From positions 62,001-126,000 of the forward strand of contig NZ_JBHZRU010000004.1 of the NCBI RefSeq assembly GCF_043641925.1: a stretch of 64,000 bases of DNA, given 5' to 3'. The notes beneath the pieces were generated by a model. The model was not told the origin of the DNA and made no database searches. It saw only the letters and a list, made by a program, of their open reading frames with translations. A program made the position numbers and the translations under genes. Shown piece by piece: positions 25,519 to 34,411 of the stretch. Numbering within the stretch: position 1 is the first letter of the stretch; every line of letters starts with the position of its first letter. This stretch comes from Paenisporosarcina quisquiliarum_A. Its GTDB lineage: Bacteria; Bacillota; Bacilli; Bacillales_A; Planococcaceae.

Positions 25519-25986
25519 TTAAGAGAATTTTTTCATTAAGTCTGCCATTTCGATCGCAGCAGTTGCAGACTCCCAGCCTTTATTCCCAGCTTTCGTTCCA
25601 GCACGTTCAATCGCTTGTTCAATCGTGTCGGTTGTTAGGACACCGAAGATGACTGGTATATCGTGCTGATATCCAGCATTTGCAACACCTTTAGCGGCTT
25701 CGTTACATACGTAGTCGAAGTGAGGAGTAGATCCTCTAATCACTGTTCCAAGAGTAATGACGGCATCATATTTCTTAGAAGCTGCCATTTTCTTTGCAAC
25801 GAGTGGGATTTCAAACGCACCAGGCACCCAAGCAATTGTTACATTTGCATCGTCTACGCCATGTCTTTTCAGTGCATCTTCTGCGCCGCCTAATAATTTA
25901 CTTGTGATAAATTCGTTAAATCGACCTACTACAATGCCAATTTTTAAATCTGAACCAATTAAATAACCTTCTAAATGTGTAGTCAT
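25519..25986 (-). CDS. ribH: 6,7-dimethyl-8-ribityllumazine synthase
   Basis: A 155-residue lumazine synthase, which condenses ribityl-aminouracil with dihydroxybutanone phosphate in the penultimate step of riboflavin synthesis. Family motifs are GIVVGRFNEFIT near residue 18, WVPGAFEIP near 53, LGTVIRGSTPHFDYV near 80 (catalytic His in the HFD segment) and FGVLTTDTIEQAIERAG. AAGGGG precedes the ATG. It is the last gene of the operon, 13 bases after ribBA. Confidence 0.97.
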   Translation of the reverse strand: MTTHLEGYLIGSDLKIGIVVGRFNEFITSKLLGGAEDALKRHGVDDANVTIAWVPGAFEIPLVAKKMAASKKYDAVITLGTVIRGSTPHFDYVCNEAAKGVANAGYQHDIPVIFGVLTTDTIEQAIERAGTKAGNKGWESATAAIEMADLMKKFS

Positions 25987-25999
25987 GAGTTGAACCCCT

Positions 26000-27193
26000 T
26001 TATAAACTTAGGAAATGTCCCAGTTTTGATTTTTTTGTTTTCATGTATTCTTCATTATCTAAATGAGGTGGGATTTCTATTGCCACACGTTCAGTTACTT
26101 CTAATCCATAACCGTCAATTCCAGAGATTTTTCTCGGGTTATTCGTTAAAAGCTTCATCTTGCGAATGCCCAGATCCCTCAAAATTTGAGCGCCAATTCC
26201 ATATTCACGTAAATCATCTGCAAAACCTAGTTTTTGATTGGCTTCCACAGTATCTAAGCCTTGATCTTGAAAAGCGTATGCTTTTAATTTATTTATTAAA
26301 CCAATCCCTCGGCCTTCTTGACGCATATAAAGTAGCACACCTGATCCTGCAGCCTCAATCTGTTTCAAAGATGAATGTAGTTGTGAACCACAATCACATC
26401 TTCTAGAAGAAAAGACATCGCCAGTTAAACATTCTGAATGTACCCGAGTAAGGACGGGTGTTTCTTCCGAAATGTCTCCTTTAATGAGAGCAATGTGGTC
26501 TTTGCCGGTTAAGGTTTCAGTGTAACCAACTACTTTAAAGTCCCCATATTCAGTAGGTAAGTTTATTTCCACTTCGCGTGTAATCAGTTTTTCGTGTTTT
26601 CGTTTATATGAAATTAAATCGGCAATGGTTAAGATTCCGATATTTAAACGTTTAGCTATTAGCATTAAATCATCGAGTCGTGCCATTGAGCCATCGTCAT
26701 TCATGATTTCACAAATGACTCCTGCTGGTGAAGAGCCTGCTAATAAAGCTAAATCAACTGCTGCTTCAGTATGACCAGCTCTTTTAAGTACACCACCGTC
26801 TTTTGCGATTAGCGGGAATACATGTCCAGGCCTTTTAAAATCCGTTGCTGTCGAATCACGATTAATCATCTGAAGGATGGTATGAGAACGTTCGAATGCA
26901 CTAATACCAGTCGTTGTATCTTTGTGATCGACACTAATCGTGAATGCTGTCCCATAGGGATCTGTATTTTGATCTGTCATTAAACCAAATTGAAGTTGAC
27001 GAGCCAGTTTTTCAGCTAACGGAACGCAAATGAGTCCTCGGCCTTCTGAAGCCATTAAATTAATTACTTCAGGTGTCGCGAACTCTGCTAATGCAACAAA
27101 GTCTCCTTCATTTTCTCGATCTTCGTCATCAACTACGATGATGGCTAGTCCTTTTGATAAGGCTTCTACTGCTTCTTCAACTGTATAAAACAT
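26000..27193 (-). CDS. ribBA: Bifunctional DHBP synthase / GTP cyclohydrolase II
   Basis: A 397-residue fusion of two riboflavin enzymes. The N-terminal half (about 1-200) is 3,4-dihydroxy-2-butanone-4-phosphate synthase with VVDDEDRENEGD near residue 20 and the RPGHVFPL and GHTEAAVDL loops. The C-terminal half (about 205-397) is GTP cyclohydrolase II with the zinc cysteines in SECLTGD and RRCDCG near residues 257-270 and LLYMRQEGRGIGL. AGGAGG precedes the ATG. It supplies both precursors for RibH, but the deaminase/reductase RibD between them is not encoded in this operon. Confidence 0.97.
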   Translation of the reverse strand: MFYTVEEAVEALSKGLAIIVVDDEDRENEGDFVALAEFATPEVINLMASEGRGLICVPLAEKLARQLQFGLMTDQNTDPYGTAFTISVDHKDTTTGISAFERSHTILQMINRDSTATDFKRPGHVFPLIAKDGGVLKRAGHTEAAVDLALLAGSSPAGVICEIMNDDGSMARLDDLMLIAKRLNIGILTIADLISYKRKHEKLITREVEINLPTEYGDFKVVGYTETLTGKDHIALIKGDISEETPVLTRVHSECLTGDVFSSRRCDCGSQLHSSLKQIEAAGSGVLLYMRQEGRGIGLINKLKAYAFQDQGLDTVEANQKLGFADDLREYGIGAQILRDLGIRKMKLLTNNPRKISGIDGYGLEVTERVAIEIPPHLDNEEYMKTKKSKLGHFLSL

Positions 27194-27205
27194 GTGAATC
27201 CTCCT

Positions 27206-27835
27206 TTAAAAACCGTGTTCTTGAAGCCATTCCTTCGACATATTTGTTGATGATGTCTGTAGTCGTTCTGAATATTTAGCAAGCATGTCACATTCAATAT
27301 TCACTTTTTCACCAATTCCTTTTTGACCAAGCAATGAATCACTTTGTGTCGTTGGAATTAAAGAAATTGTGATCGATGTTCGATCGACATGGAACACCGT
27401 TAATGACGTTCCATCAATTGAAACAGAACCTTTGACCATCATATATTTCATGAGGGTAGGATTTAATTCGATTTTCTTGGAAATAGCATTCGTTTCTTTT
27501 TTTATCGAACGGATTACGCCAATCCCATCAACGTGACCACTGACGAAATGACCACCGAACCGACCTTTCGCAGCCATCGCTCTTTCTAAATTGACTTTAG
27601 AATTCATTTTTAATAAAGATAGTGTCGTTGAATTAAAAGTTTCTGGAATTACATCGACTACAAAAAGCTCATTTGTAAAAGAAGAGACTGTTAGACAGAC
27701 GCCATTTATAGATATGCTGTCTCCTCTTTTTACATCATCTAAGACATTTTTTGCACGAATGGTTATTTCAAGCGCACGAGGCTTACGTTGTATGGAAGTT
27801 ATGACACCAATCTCTTCAATAATTCCGGTGAACAA
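27206..27835 (-). CDS. ribE: Riboflavin synthase (alpha chain)
   Basis: A 209-residue riboflavin synthase. The family N-terminus FTGIIEEIG and an internal repeat (two lumazine-binding domains, with GSVSIDGTSLTV and GDSISINGVCLTV) are present, as is FGGHFVSGHVDG. The usual MFTGII start is provided here by a TTG codon at 27835 with AAGGAGG eight bases upstream; the frame runs further without a ribosome site. It is the first gene behind the FMN riboswitch, about 300 bases downstream of it. Confidence 0.95.
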   Translation of the reverse strand: MFTGIIEEIGVITSIQRKPRALEITIRAKNVLDDVKRGDSISINGVCLTVSSFTNELFVVDVIPETFNSTTLSLLKMNSKVNLERAMAAKGRFGGHFVSGHVDGIGVIRSIKKETNAISKKIELNPTLMKYMMVKGSVSIDGTSLTVFHVDRTSITISLIPTTQSDSLLGQKGIGEKVNIECDMLAKYSERLQTSSTNMSKEWLQEHGF

Positions 27836-28107
27836 ATGAAGTAACCTCCTTCTAGATAGCATATTTAATTATAAAGTGATGATTAAAAGGTATTTGGATT
27901 TTCCACCAAGGGGCGAGGGTGGTAAGGAAAGAGATTTCAGAAGTTTGTGCATATCTAATAAACTCGTGCACCTTTTTTAGGGTACACGAAAAAGCGTGAT
28001 TTATGTGACACGAATCCGCATGAATAGAGCAAAGATAAAAAAACGTCGAATTAAGTAAATATTCGTAGTCAATTTATTTTATAAATTTCCTTGATTCTAA
28101 AACTAAA

Positions 28108-28115
28108 CCTCCTTT
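28108..28115 (-). promoter_or_regulatory. Orphan ribosome-binding site after the FMN riboswitch
   Basis: The minus strand has AAAGGAGG 25-32 bases after the riboswitch, but no ATG, GTG or TTG follows at usable distance and no long frame begins here. The gap 27836-28139 otherwise holds only short AT-rich sequence and weak hairpins. It may mark where ribD once started. Confidence 0.45.
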
Positions 28116-28139
28116 TTATTCATAACAAATAAACGTTTC

Positions 28140-28284
28140 AGAATTCCTCTCCCATCCAGACTATACTGTCGGTGTTGGATTTTCACCAACTCCACCGCTA
28201 CTTTTACAAGTATCGGGTCACGGACTTACAGACTGTGCTCTGCTCACCGCCGGTAAGGAATTTCACCTTGCCCCGAGGAATTCT
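28140..28284 (-). promoter_or_regulatory. FMN riboswitch (RFN element)
   Basis: On the minus strand the closing stem GAATTCCTC / GAGGAATTC encloses the conserved RFN core: GGGGCAAGGTGAAATTCC, ACCGGCGGT, AGCCCGTGA-like GTCCGTGACCCG, GGTGGAGTTGGTGAAAATCC and GACAGTATAGTCTGGATGGG. It lies upstream of ribE-ribBA-ribH and should shut down the operon when FMN is abundant. Confidence 0.96.
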
Positions 28285-28385
28285 GTTCGTATAATTGTTC
28301 CTTACATAATAGCATGAATATCAAATTCCCACCTTTTTTATAGTGTGTTTTCTTTGTGTACAAGAATTCATATTAATCTGAATTT

Positions 28386-28394
28386 TGTTATAAT
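28386..28394 (+). promoter_or_regulatory. Extended -10 promoter of the acyl-CoA synthetase gene
   Basis: TGTTATAAT (TGn-TATAAT) lies 35 bases before the start codon; no good -35 box is visible. Confidence 0.6.
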
Positions 28395-28429
28395 AGATTT
28401 GGAATTGAATTTTTTTACAGGGGGGCATC

Positions 28430-30067
28430 ATGATGTTAATTCAGAAAAGTGTTGGAGCGGTTTTGAAAGATATGGCTAAACGCTTTCCAAATACAGATGC
28501 ATATGTTTATCCGGAGCATCAGATCCGAAAATCGTATAAAGAATTCGATGAAGAAACAGATCATTTAGCTAAAGCGTTTATAGGGATCGGAATTGAAAAA
28601 GGGGAACATGTCGCCATTTGGTCAGATAACAAGCGAGAGTGGTTGTTAAGTCAATTTGCTACTGGGAAAATGGGTGCCGTGTTAGTAACGGTGAATACAA
28701 ATTATCAAGAGAAAGAATTAGAATATTTACTGGAACAGTCAGATGCCACGACGCTCATTTTAGGTGAAGAATTTAAAGGGACTTCTTATATAGATATTAT
28801 TCATGCAGTTTGCCCGCAATTAAAAACTGCAGAAAAAGGAAATATTCAATCGGAAAGACTCCCACGCTTTAAGAGAGTTATCGTAATGAGCGAAAATCAG
28901 TTTCCGGGGATTTTCACTTGGAGTGAATTTGAATCTTTTGCAAAAAAGGTGTCTGATCAAGAATTAGAGCTTCGCTTACATGAATTGCATCATGATGATG
29001 TCATCAATATGCAGTACACATCAGGCACAACTGGTTTTCCTAAAGGGGTCATGTTGACCCACATGAATATTGTTAATAATGCACAAATTATTGGTGACTT
29101 CATGAACCTAACGCAAGAAGATCGGGTATGTATTCCAGTGCCTTTCTTCCATTGTTTTGGTTGTGTCCTGGGAACTCTTGCTGCAGTTACCCATGGTTCG
29201 ACAATGGTGTTAGTAGAACAATTCGAGCCAAAACGTGTTCTTCAAGCTGTTCAAGATGAAAAATGTACGGCGCTTCACGGAGTGCCAACGATGTTCATTG
29301 CCGAATTAAATCATCCGGATTATAGTCAATTTGATACATCAAGTTTACGCACAGGAATTATGGCTGGATCTCCTTGCCCAATAGAAGTGATGAAAAAAGT
29401 AATTGAGGACATGGGTGCTAATGAAATAACGATTTGTTATGGACTTACGGAAGCTTCTCCAGTCATCACACAAACTAAAGCGGATGATGAAATTGAAAAG
29501 CGTGTTTCAACAGTTGGAAAACCGCATCCTCATGTTGAGGTGAAAGTAATTGATCCTGCAACAGGTGAAGAAGTTGGTCAAGGTATTCCTGGGGAACTTT
29601 GTACACGAGGGTATTTAATTATGAAGGGTTATTATAAAAATGACGAAGCAACTCAAGCTGCTATCGACAGTGAAGGATGGTTACATACTGGAGACATAGC
29701 GATTATGGATTCCGATGGATATATCGAAATTACCGGACGTATTAAAGATATGGTGATTCGTGGAGGAGAAAATGTATATCCTCGCGAAATCGAGGAGTTT
29801 TTATATCAACATCCACAAATACAAGATGTTCAAGTGGTTGGCGTACCTGATCCAAAGTATGGAGAAGAACTAATGGCATGGATCATTCCTAAAGATAATA
29901 CGGAATTAAATGTGGACGAAGTTCGTGATTATTGTAAAGGTAAGATATCACATCATAAGATTCCAAAATATATTGAAATTACGGATACCTATCCAATGAC
30001 AGCTTCAGGCAAAATTCAAAAATATCTTTTACGTGAAATGTCTAAAGAAAAAGTATCGAACCCATAA
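28430..30067 (+). CDS. AMP-binding acyl-CoA synthetase
   Basis: A 545-residue ANL-superfamily enzyme that activates a carboxylic acid with ATP and CoA. The P-loop-like YTSGTTGFPKG near residue 198, YGLTEASPV near 345, GWLHTGDIA near 422 and the C-terminal ASGKIQK lysine near 530 are all present. The length and DMVIRGGENVYPREIEEF fit medium/long-chain fatty acyl-CoA synthetases of the B. subtilis YngI type. The start ATG (28430 or the adjacent 28433) follows GGGGGG. It is monocistronic. Confidence 0.92.
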   Translation: MMLIQKSVGAVLKDMAKRFPNTDAYVYPEHQIRKSYKEFDEETDHLAKAFIGIGIEKGEHVAIWSDNKREWLLSQFATGKMGAVLVTVNTNYQEKELEYLLEQSDATTLILGEEFKGTSYIDIIHAVCPQLKTAEKGNIQSERLPRFKRVIVMSENQFPGIFTWSEFESFAKKVSDQELELRLHELHHDDVINMQYTSGTTGFPKGVMLTHMNIVNNAQIIGDFMNLTQEDRVCIPVPFFHCFGCVLGTLAAVTHGSTMVLVEQFEPKRVLQAVQDEKCTALHGVPTMFIAELNHPDYSQFDTSSLRTGIMAGSPCPIEVMKKVIEDMGANEITICYGLTEASPVITQTKADDEIEKRVSTVGKPHPHVEVKVIDPATGEEVGQGIPGELCTRGYLIMKGYYKNDEATQAAIDSEGWLHTGDIAIMDSDGYIEITGRIKDMVIRGGENVYPREIEEFLYQHPQIQDVQVVGVPDPKYGEELMAWIIPKDNTELNVDEVRDYCKGKISHHKIPKYIEITDTYPMTASGKIQKYLLREMSKEKVSNP

Positions 30068-30090
30068 TTCGACATATTTCCCGGGAAATA

Positions 30091-30142
30091 AAATCATCTG
30101 TAAAACGTTGGTAATACTGTATTTTGCGGAGATGTTTTTCTT
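30091..30142 (+). terminator. Possible terminator after acyl-CoA synthetase gene
   Basis: ATCATCT and AGATGTTTTT flank an imperfect AAAAC/GTATTTT stem. Weak but correctly placed, with a T run after it. Confidence 0.4.
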
Positions 30143-30221
30143 AGATTACCCTCGTCCTTCTTCCGTATGCATGTTATGATGAATTTGAGGAACCATAACA
30201 AAATACAAAGGAGGAACAAGT

Positions 30222-31706
30222 ATGAGTGATTATGGGTATCAATTAATTGCTATTATTATTTACATGGCAGCCATGCTTTTCATTGGTTATTATTCTTTCA
30301 GACGAACATCCAATTTAACTGATTACATGTTAGGAGGACGTTCATTAGGACCTTCTGTAACAGCGCTTAGTGCTGGTGCATCTGACATGTCAGGTTGGTT
30401 ATTAATGGGTCTACCAGGTGCTATTTATGCTACGGGATTAGTCGAAGCATGGATTGCAGTTGGTTTAACTGTTGGTGCGTATCTTAATTGGTTATTAGTA
30501 GCACCACGACTTCGTGTCTACTCACAAGTAACGAATGATTCAATTACCATTCCTAGTTTCTTAGAGAATCGATTAAAAGATTCATCTAGAGCATTGCGTA
30601 TCGTATCTGGGATTATTATCTTATTATTCTTCACTTTCTACGTATCGTCAGGAATGGTTGCAGGTGGACTATTCTTTGAAAGTTCATTCGGACTTGATTA
30701 CCATACGGGATTATTAATCGTATCGGCTGTTGTTATTGCTTATACATTATTCGGAGGGTTTTTAGCAGTAAGTTATACTGACTTTGTGCAAGGGGTCATC
30801 ATGTTCTTGGCGTTAATTTTAGTGCCAGTTGTCGGTCTGTTCATCGTTGGTGGACTCGATGGTGCCACTGAAAGTATTCGTGAAGTGGATCCATCACGTT
30901 TAAGTATGCTTGAAGGTGCATCCGTATTAGGTGTATTATCAGCTGTTGCATGGGGACTTGGCTATTTCGGTCAACCTCATATTATTGTTCGTTTTATGGC
31001 TATATCTTCTGTTAAAGAAACGAAACATGCTCGTCGTATTGGTATCGGCTGGATGGTTTTAAGTCTATTGGGAGCAGTAGCAACTGCCTTAATTGGTATT
31101 GCTTATTTCCAACAAAATCCTGGAAAAGAATTAGGAGATCCTGAAACGGTATTCATCACTTTAGGACAATTTCTATTCCATCCGTTCATTGCAGGAATTA
31201 TGTTAGCGGCTGTATTGGCAGCTATTATGAGTACGATTTCATCACAATTAATCGTTACATCATCTGCATTGATCGAAGATATTTATAAAGTTGTTATTAA
31301 AAAAGGATCTACAGATAAACAATATGTAACGCTTGGGAGATTTGCGGTATTGGCGATTTCGTTAATTGCGATGTTCATTGCATGGGAGAAAAACGCAACA
31401 ATTTTAGAATTGGTTGCATATGCATGGGCTGGCTTCGGTGGAGCATTTGGTCCGGTTATCTTACTTTCATTGTTCTGGAGAAAGCTAACTTCTTGGGGCG
31501 CTTTATCAGGGATGATTGTTGGAGCCATTACTGTTGTTATTTGGGGGAATAATGAAGAACTCAAAGGCTTAATGTATGAAATCGTTCCAGGGTTTATTTT
31601 ATGTTTAATCGTTGCAGTAGTGGTGAGTTTAGTTACTTACCGACGCAATGAAGAAATTGAAAAAGAATTCGATGAAACGATGGTTTTACTTAAGAGAGAC
31701 AGATAA
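30222..31706 (+). CDS. putP: Sodium/proline symporter
   Basis: A 494-residue sodium:solute symporter with about 13 transmembrane segments. The family motifs include LGGRSLGPSVTALSAGASDMSGWLLMG near the N-terminus (sodium and proline site), GLVEAWIA, LGYFGQPHI and the AVLAAIMSTISSQL helix near residue 330. These match PutP/OpuE proline transporters, which use proline as nutrient or osmoprotectant. AAAGGAGG lies before the ATG. A strong terminator follows. Confidence 0.94.
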   Translation: MSDYGYQLIAIIIYMAAMLFIGYYSFRRTSNLTDYMLGGRSLGPSVTALSAGASDMSGWLLMGLPGAIYATGLVEAWIAVGLTVGAYLNWLLVAPRLRVYSQVTNDSITIPSFLENRLKDSSRALRIVSGIIILLFFTFYVSSGMVAGGLFFESSFGLDYHTGLLIVSAVVIAYTLFGGFLAVSYTDFVQGVIMFLALILVPVVGLFIVGGLDGATESIREVDPSRLSMLEGASVLGVLSAVAWGLGYFGQPHIIVRFMAISSVKETKHARRIGIGWMVLSLLGAVATALIGIAYFQQNPGKELGDPETVFITLGQFLFHPFIAGIMLAAVLAAIMSTISSQLIVTSSALIEDIYKVVIKKGSTDKQYVTLGRFAVLAISLIAMFIAWEKNATILELVAYAWAGFGGAFGPVILLSLFWRKLTSWGALSGMIVGAITVVIWGNNEELKGLMYEIVPGFILCLIVAVVVSLVTYRRNEEIEKEFDETMVLLKRDR

Positions 31707-31713
31707 AGATGGA

Positions 31714-31757
31714 AGACTGATTTAATGTGTTTTGCGCATTAAATCAGTCTTTTTTTA
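31714..31757 (+). terminator. Terminator after putP
   Basis: Fourteen-base stem AGACTGATTTAATG / CATTAAATCAGTCT with a nine-base loop and seven T residues. Confidence 0.93.
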
Positions 31758-31764
31758 TTCCCTA

Positions 31765-31793
31765 TTGACCGATTGGTCAGCGAGGCATATAGT
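31765..31793 (+). promoter_or_regulatory. Promoter with TetR-type operator
   Basis: TTGACC (31765-31770), 17 bases, TATAGT (31788-31793). The perfect inverted repeat TGACC-GATT-GGTCA (31766-31779) overlaps the -35 box and matches the form of AcrR/TetR operators. The last gene of the downstream unit encodes a TetR regulator, so autorepression is likely. Confidence 0.78.
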
Positions 31794-31840
31794 ATAGGAA
31801 ATGAATGGGAATAATAATTTGTTATAAGGGGGTTTTAACT

Positions 31841-32740
31841 GTGAAGGTTATTGAAATTACTCAATTGTCAAAGAGTTATGGGAAAGCAAGAGGGATAGAT
31901 GATGTCAGTTTTGAAGTGCATGAAGGTGAGATATTTGGTTTTATAGGACCGAATGGAGCTGGGAAAAGCACGGCCATACGAACGTTATTAAACTTTTTAT
32001 ACCCGAGTAGTGGTTCCGCAAAAATTCTTGGGATGGATATTGTGAAAGATGCTAAAAAAATTAGACAAAGCATTGGTTACTTACCTTCGGAAGTTCATTA
32101 TTATGACGATATGAAAGTGGAGGAATTATTTAGATTTTCAGCAGGCTTTTATAAAGATGATGCATCGAAAAATGCTATGAAGTTAGCAGAAAGATTTCAG
32201 TTGGATACAAGTCGAAAAATAGAAGATTTGTCTTTCGGAAATAAGAAAAAAGTTGGAATCATTCAAGCGTTGATGCACCATCCAAAGCTTTTAATATTAG
32301 ATGAACCTACAGCAGGATTAGACCCACTAATGCAATCGATCTTTTTCGAGGTATTAAAAGAGTTGCAAGCGGAAGGAACCACCATTTTCTTTTCTTCACA
32401 TTACTTAAGTGAGGTTCAAAAACTGTGTAATCGTGTGGCGATTATTAAAGAAGGTCGAATCATTAAGATTGAAAATATGGATGATATGCACGCTAATCAT
32501 TTCAAAAAAGTGCATCTCCACTTTAGGAATAAAGAAGAAAACAAGATTCGAATTGAAGGCGTTTTGCAAGAACACATCACCGATACGACGTATGAATTTA
32601 TTTTCAATGGAAATACAAAAGCCTTGTTGGAGCAAATTCGGACAGTTCCATTTGACGATGTGACGATATCTGAACCAACATTAGAAGAGGTTTTCATGCA
32701 TTATTATGAGAGCAAGGAAGGTGAACAAAATGGTCTTTAA
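31841..32740 (+). CDS. ABC transporter ATP-binding protein
   Basis: A 299-residue exporter-type ATPase. Walker A is GPNGAGKST near residue 36, the signature is the degenerate LSFGNKKKVG near 133, Walker B is LLILDEPTAGLDP near 152, and the H-loop is FFSSHYLSE near 187. A C-terminal about 80-residue extension is typical of the CcmA/NatA-type exporters. GTG at 31841 with AAGGGGG upstream is the start. It overlaps the permease gene by 11 bases and shares the TetR-type promoter. Confidence 0.9.
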   Translation: MKVIEITQLSKSYGKARGIDDVSFEVHEGEIFGFIGPNGAGKSTAIRTLLNFLYPSSGSAKILGMDIVKDAKKIRQSIGYLPSEVHYYDDMKVEELFRFSAGFYKDDASKNAMKLAERFQLDTSRKIEDLSFGNKKKVGIIQALMHHPKLLILDEPTAGLDPLMQSIFFEVLKELQAEGTTIFFSSHYLSEVQKLCNRVAIIKEGRIIKIENMDDMHANHFKKVHLHFRNKEENKIRIEGVLQEHITDTTYEFIFNGNTKALLEQIRTVPFDDVTISEPTLEEVFMHYYESKEGEQNGL

Positions 32741-33527
32741 ACGAGAATGGAGAAGAGCGCAAAAAGCACTGTGGATATGGGTATTGGCAATTGGTGGAAT
32801 GTCTTTTCTAATTATGAGCATTTACCCACAATTCGCAGAAAATAAAGATCAGTTACAAGATTTATTAAAACTTTACCCTGAGGCTATGCTGAAAGCATTT
32901 AATATCGATCAACTTGGATTTGATACTGCCCTTGGATTTTATGCCATTGAAGGCTATTTATTTGTCACGTTATTTGGCAGTATATATGCCGCGTTGTTAG
33001 CAGGAGGAATTTTAGTAAAGGAAGAAAGTGATCGGACAATCGAGTTTTTATTAGCCAAACCTATTTCTCGTATTCAAGTCGTTTTGCAAAAAGCGGCTGG
33101 AGTTCTTGCTGTATTACTCGTATTTAATGCAATGATTACACTCATTAATTATGTCGGGTTTCGTGTAGCAGGGGATGATCAAGTTGATACACAAACATTT
33201 ATCATGATTTCTCTTGCTCCTTTCATGTTACATGTCACTTTTGCGGCTATTGCATTTGGCATATCCGCGTTTTTCCGTAAACAACGAATGGTTACGTCCA
33301 TTGCTTTAGGTATTGTTTTAGGAAGTTATTTCTTAAGCATAGTGGCAAGTATTTCAGATAAACTTTCAGGATTAAAGTGGATTACACCTTTTGAATATGT
33401 AACTTCTGCTTATATTATCGAGCATGCAACTATAAACCCGGTTTACATTCTTATTATGTTGACCGTCATTATAATTTCACTAGCGGTCGCCATAATGAAA
33501 TATCACAAAAAGGATTTAATTGTGTAA
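32730..33527 (+). CDS. ABC-2 type transporter permease
   Basis: A 265-residue membrane protein with six hydrophobic segments, an N-terminal cytoplasmic FKREWRRAQKAL helix and the ABC-2 motif LVKEESDRTIEFLLAKPISR near residue 95. It is the membrane partner of the preceding ATPase. The ATG at 32730 is preceded by GGAAGGTGA inside the ATPase gene. The cargo is unknown; regulation by an adjacent TetR gene suggests a toxic compound or antibiotic. Confidence 0.88.
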   Translation: MVFKREWRRAQKALWIWVLAIGGMSFLIMSIYPQFAENKDQLQDLLKLYPEAMLKAFNIDQLGFDTALGFYAIEGYLFVTLFGSIYAALLAGGILVKEESDRTIEFLLAKPISRIQVVLQKAAGVLAVLLVFNAMITLINYVGFRVAGDDQVDTQTFIMISLAPFMLHVTFAAIAFGISAFFRKQRMVTSIALGIVLGSYFLSIVASISDKLSGLKWITPFEYVTSAYIIEHATINPVYILIMLTVIIISLAVAIMKYHKKDLIV

Positions 33528-34156
33528 TGACTATACAGATAGATGATAAACAACTAAGAATTTTCCATGCCGCAAAGCAACAGTTCGTGAACCATGGATT
33601 CCATCAGACTTCTACCCAACAAATTGCAGAGGCTGCAGGTGTTTCAAAAGGTTTACTGTTTCACCATTATCAATCCAAGAAAAAATTATATTTGTTACTT
33701 ATAGAGAATTCCATTCATTTATTAGCTACCGAAGTAGAAAATGAATGGACTTCAAGTGATGAAGACTTTTTCGTTCAATTAAAGCGATTCATTCAAACAA
33801 AAATAAAAGCTGCTATAAAATATCCAATGGAATATCAATTGTTAATACAAGCATTTAGTAACGCACCGAAATCATTAAGCGACGAAATTCATCAACTAAT
33901 TCTGCAAAAATCTCAAGAAATGAAACCTTTAAGTGATCAGGCTATTTATGGATTACTTAAAACTTATCGTTTACGAGAGGGCATCGACAATTCATTGGTG
34001 GAGGATGTTATACGAACAGTACTAGACAGGTTTGCTCAACGTCTAATTTCACAATATGCTGGAAAATATAACGAATTAATTCTCAATAAAGAGTCTGTTT
34101 TGCTAGAACTGGATGCTATTATTGATGTACTAAAACATGGCGTTAGTCGGGCGTAG
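33527..34156 (+). CDS. TetR family transcriptional regulator
   Basis: A 209-residue repressor. The N-terminal helix-turn-helix is FVNHGFHQTSTQQIAEAAGV followed by SKGLLFHHYQSKKKLY (residues about 17-55), the standard TetR pattern. The helical C-terminal domain should bind an inducer. Its start shares one base with the permease stop (TAATG), so it is part of the exporter operon. The palindrome at the operon promoter is the obvious target. Confidence 0.92.
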   Translation: MTIQIDDKQLRIFHAAKQQFVNHGFHQTSTQQIAEAAGVSKGLLFHHYQSKKKLYLLLIENSIHLLATEVENEWTSSDEDFFVQLKRFIQTKIKAAIKYPMEYQLLIQAFSNAPKSLSDEIHQLILQKSQEMKPLSDQAIYGLLKTYRLREGIDNSLVEDVIRTVLDRFAQRLISQYAGKYNELILNKESVLLELDAIIDVLKHGVSRA

Positions 34157-34168
34157 AGAAAAGGATGG

Positions 34169-34215
34169 CTGCATCTGCGACTATTTCTGGAGGAATAGTT
34201 GGATGTAGTTTAGAC
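34169..34215 (+). terminator. Possible terminator after tetR gene
   Basis: CTGCATC-GACTATT pairs with AATAGTT-GATGTAG around an eight-base loop; only a short T run follows. Confidence 0.45.
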
Positions 34216-34230
34216 AATCCTACTTGAGAG

Positions 34231-34260
34231 TTGTTACTATTTTAACGGATATGGTACGAT
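34231..34260 (+). promoter_or_regulatory. Promoter of the hflX leader
   Basis: TTGTTA (34231-34236), 18 bases, TACGAT (34255-34260) with an extended TGG just before the -10 box. It lies about 30 bases before the leader-peptide ribosome site. Confidence 0.6.
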
Positions 34261-34291
34261 AGTTTTACTTTAAGGAACGGAGGTTTTCCAA

Positions 34292-34330
34292 ATGATTGAC
34301 TATAAATTCCGATGGAACACTTTGCGATGA
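34292..34330 (+). CDS. Leader peptide upstream of hflX (12 residues)
   Basis: ATG with ACGGAGG at ideal spacing (eight bases) opens a 12-codon frame, MIDYKFRWNTLR, ending in TGA. The last codons and the segment 34306-34313 can pair with downstream leader sequence, so translation would change the RNA fold. It is read as a regulatory upstream ORF rather than as a functional protein. Confidence 0.7.
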   Translation: MIDYKFRWNTLR

Positions 34331-34411
34331 AACTGAATAATGCAAAGAACTGCTGAGCAGTTTAATCGGGATAGGTCTGTCCATTTTGAAAACCAAACAT
34401 AATTTTCAAAG

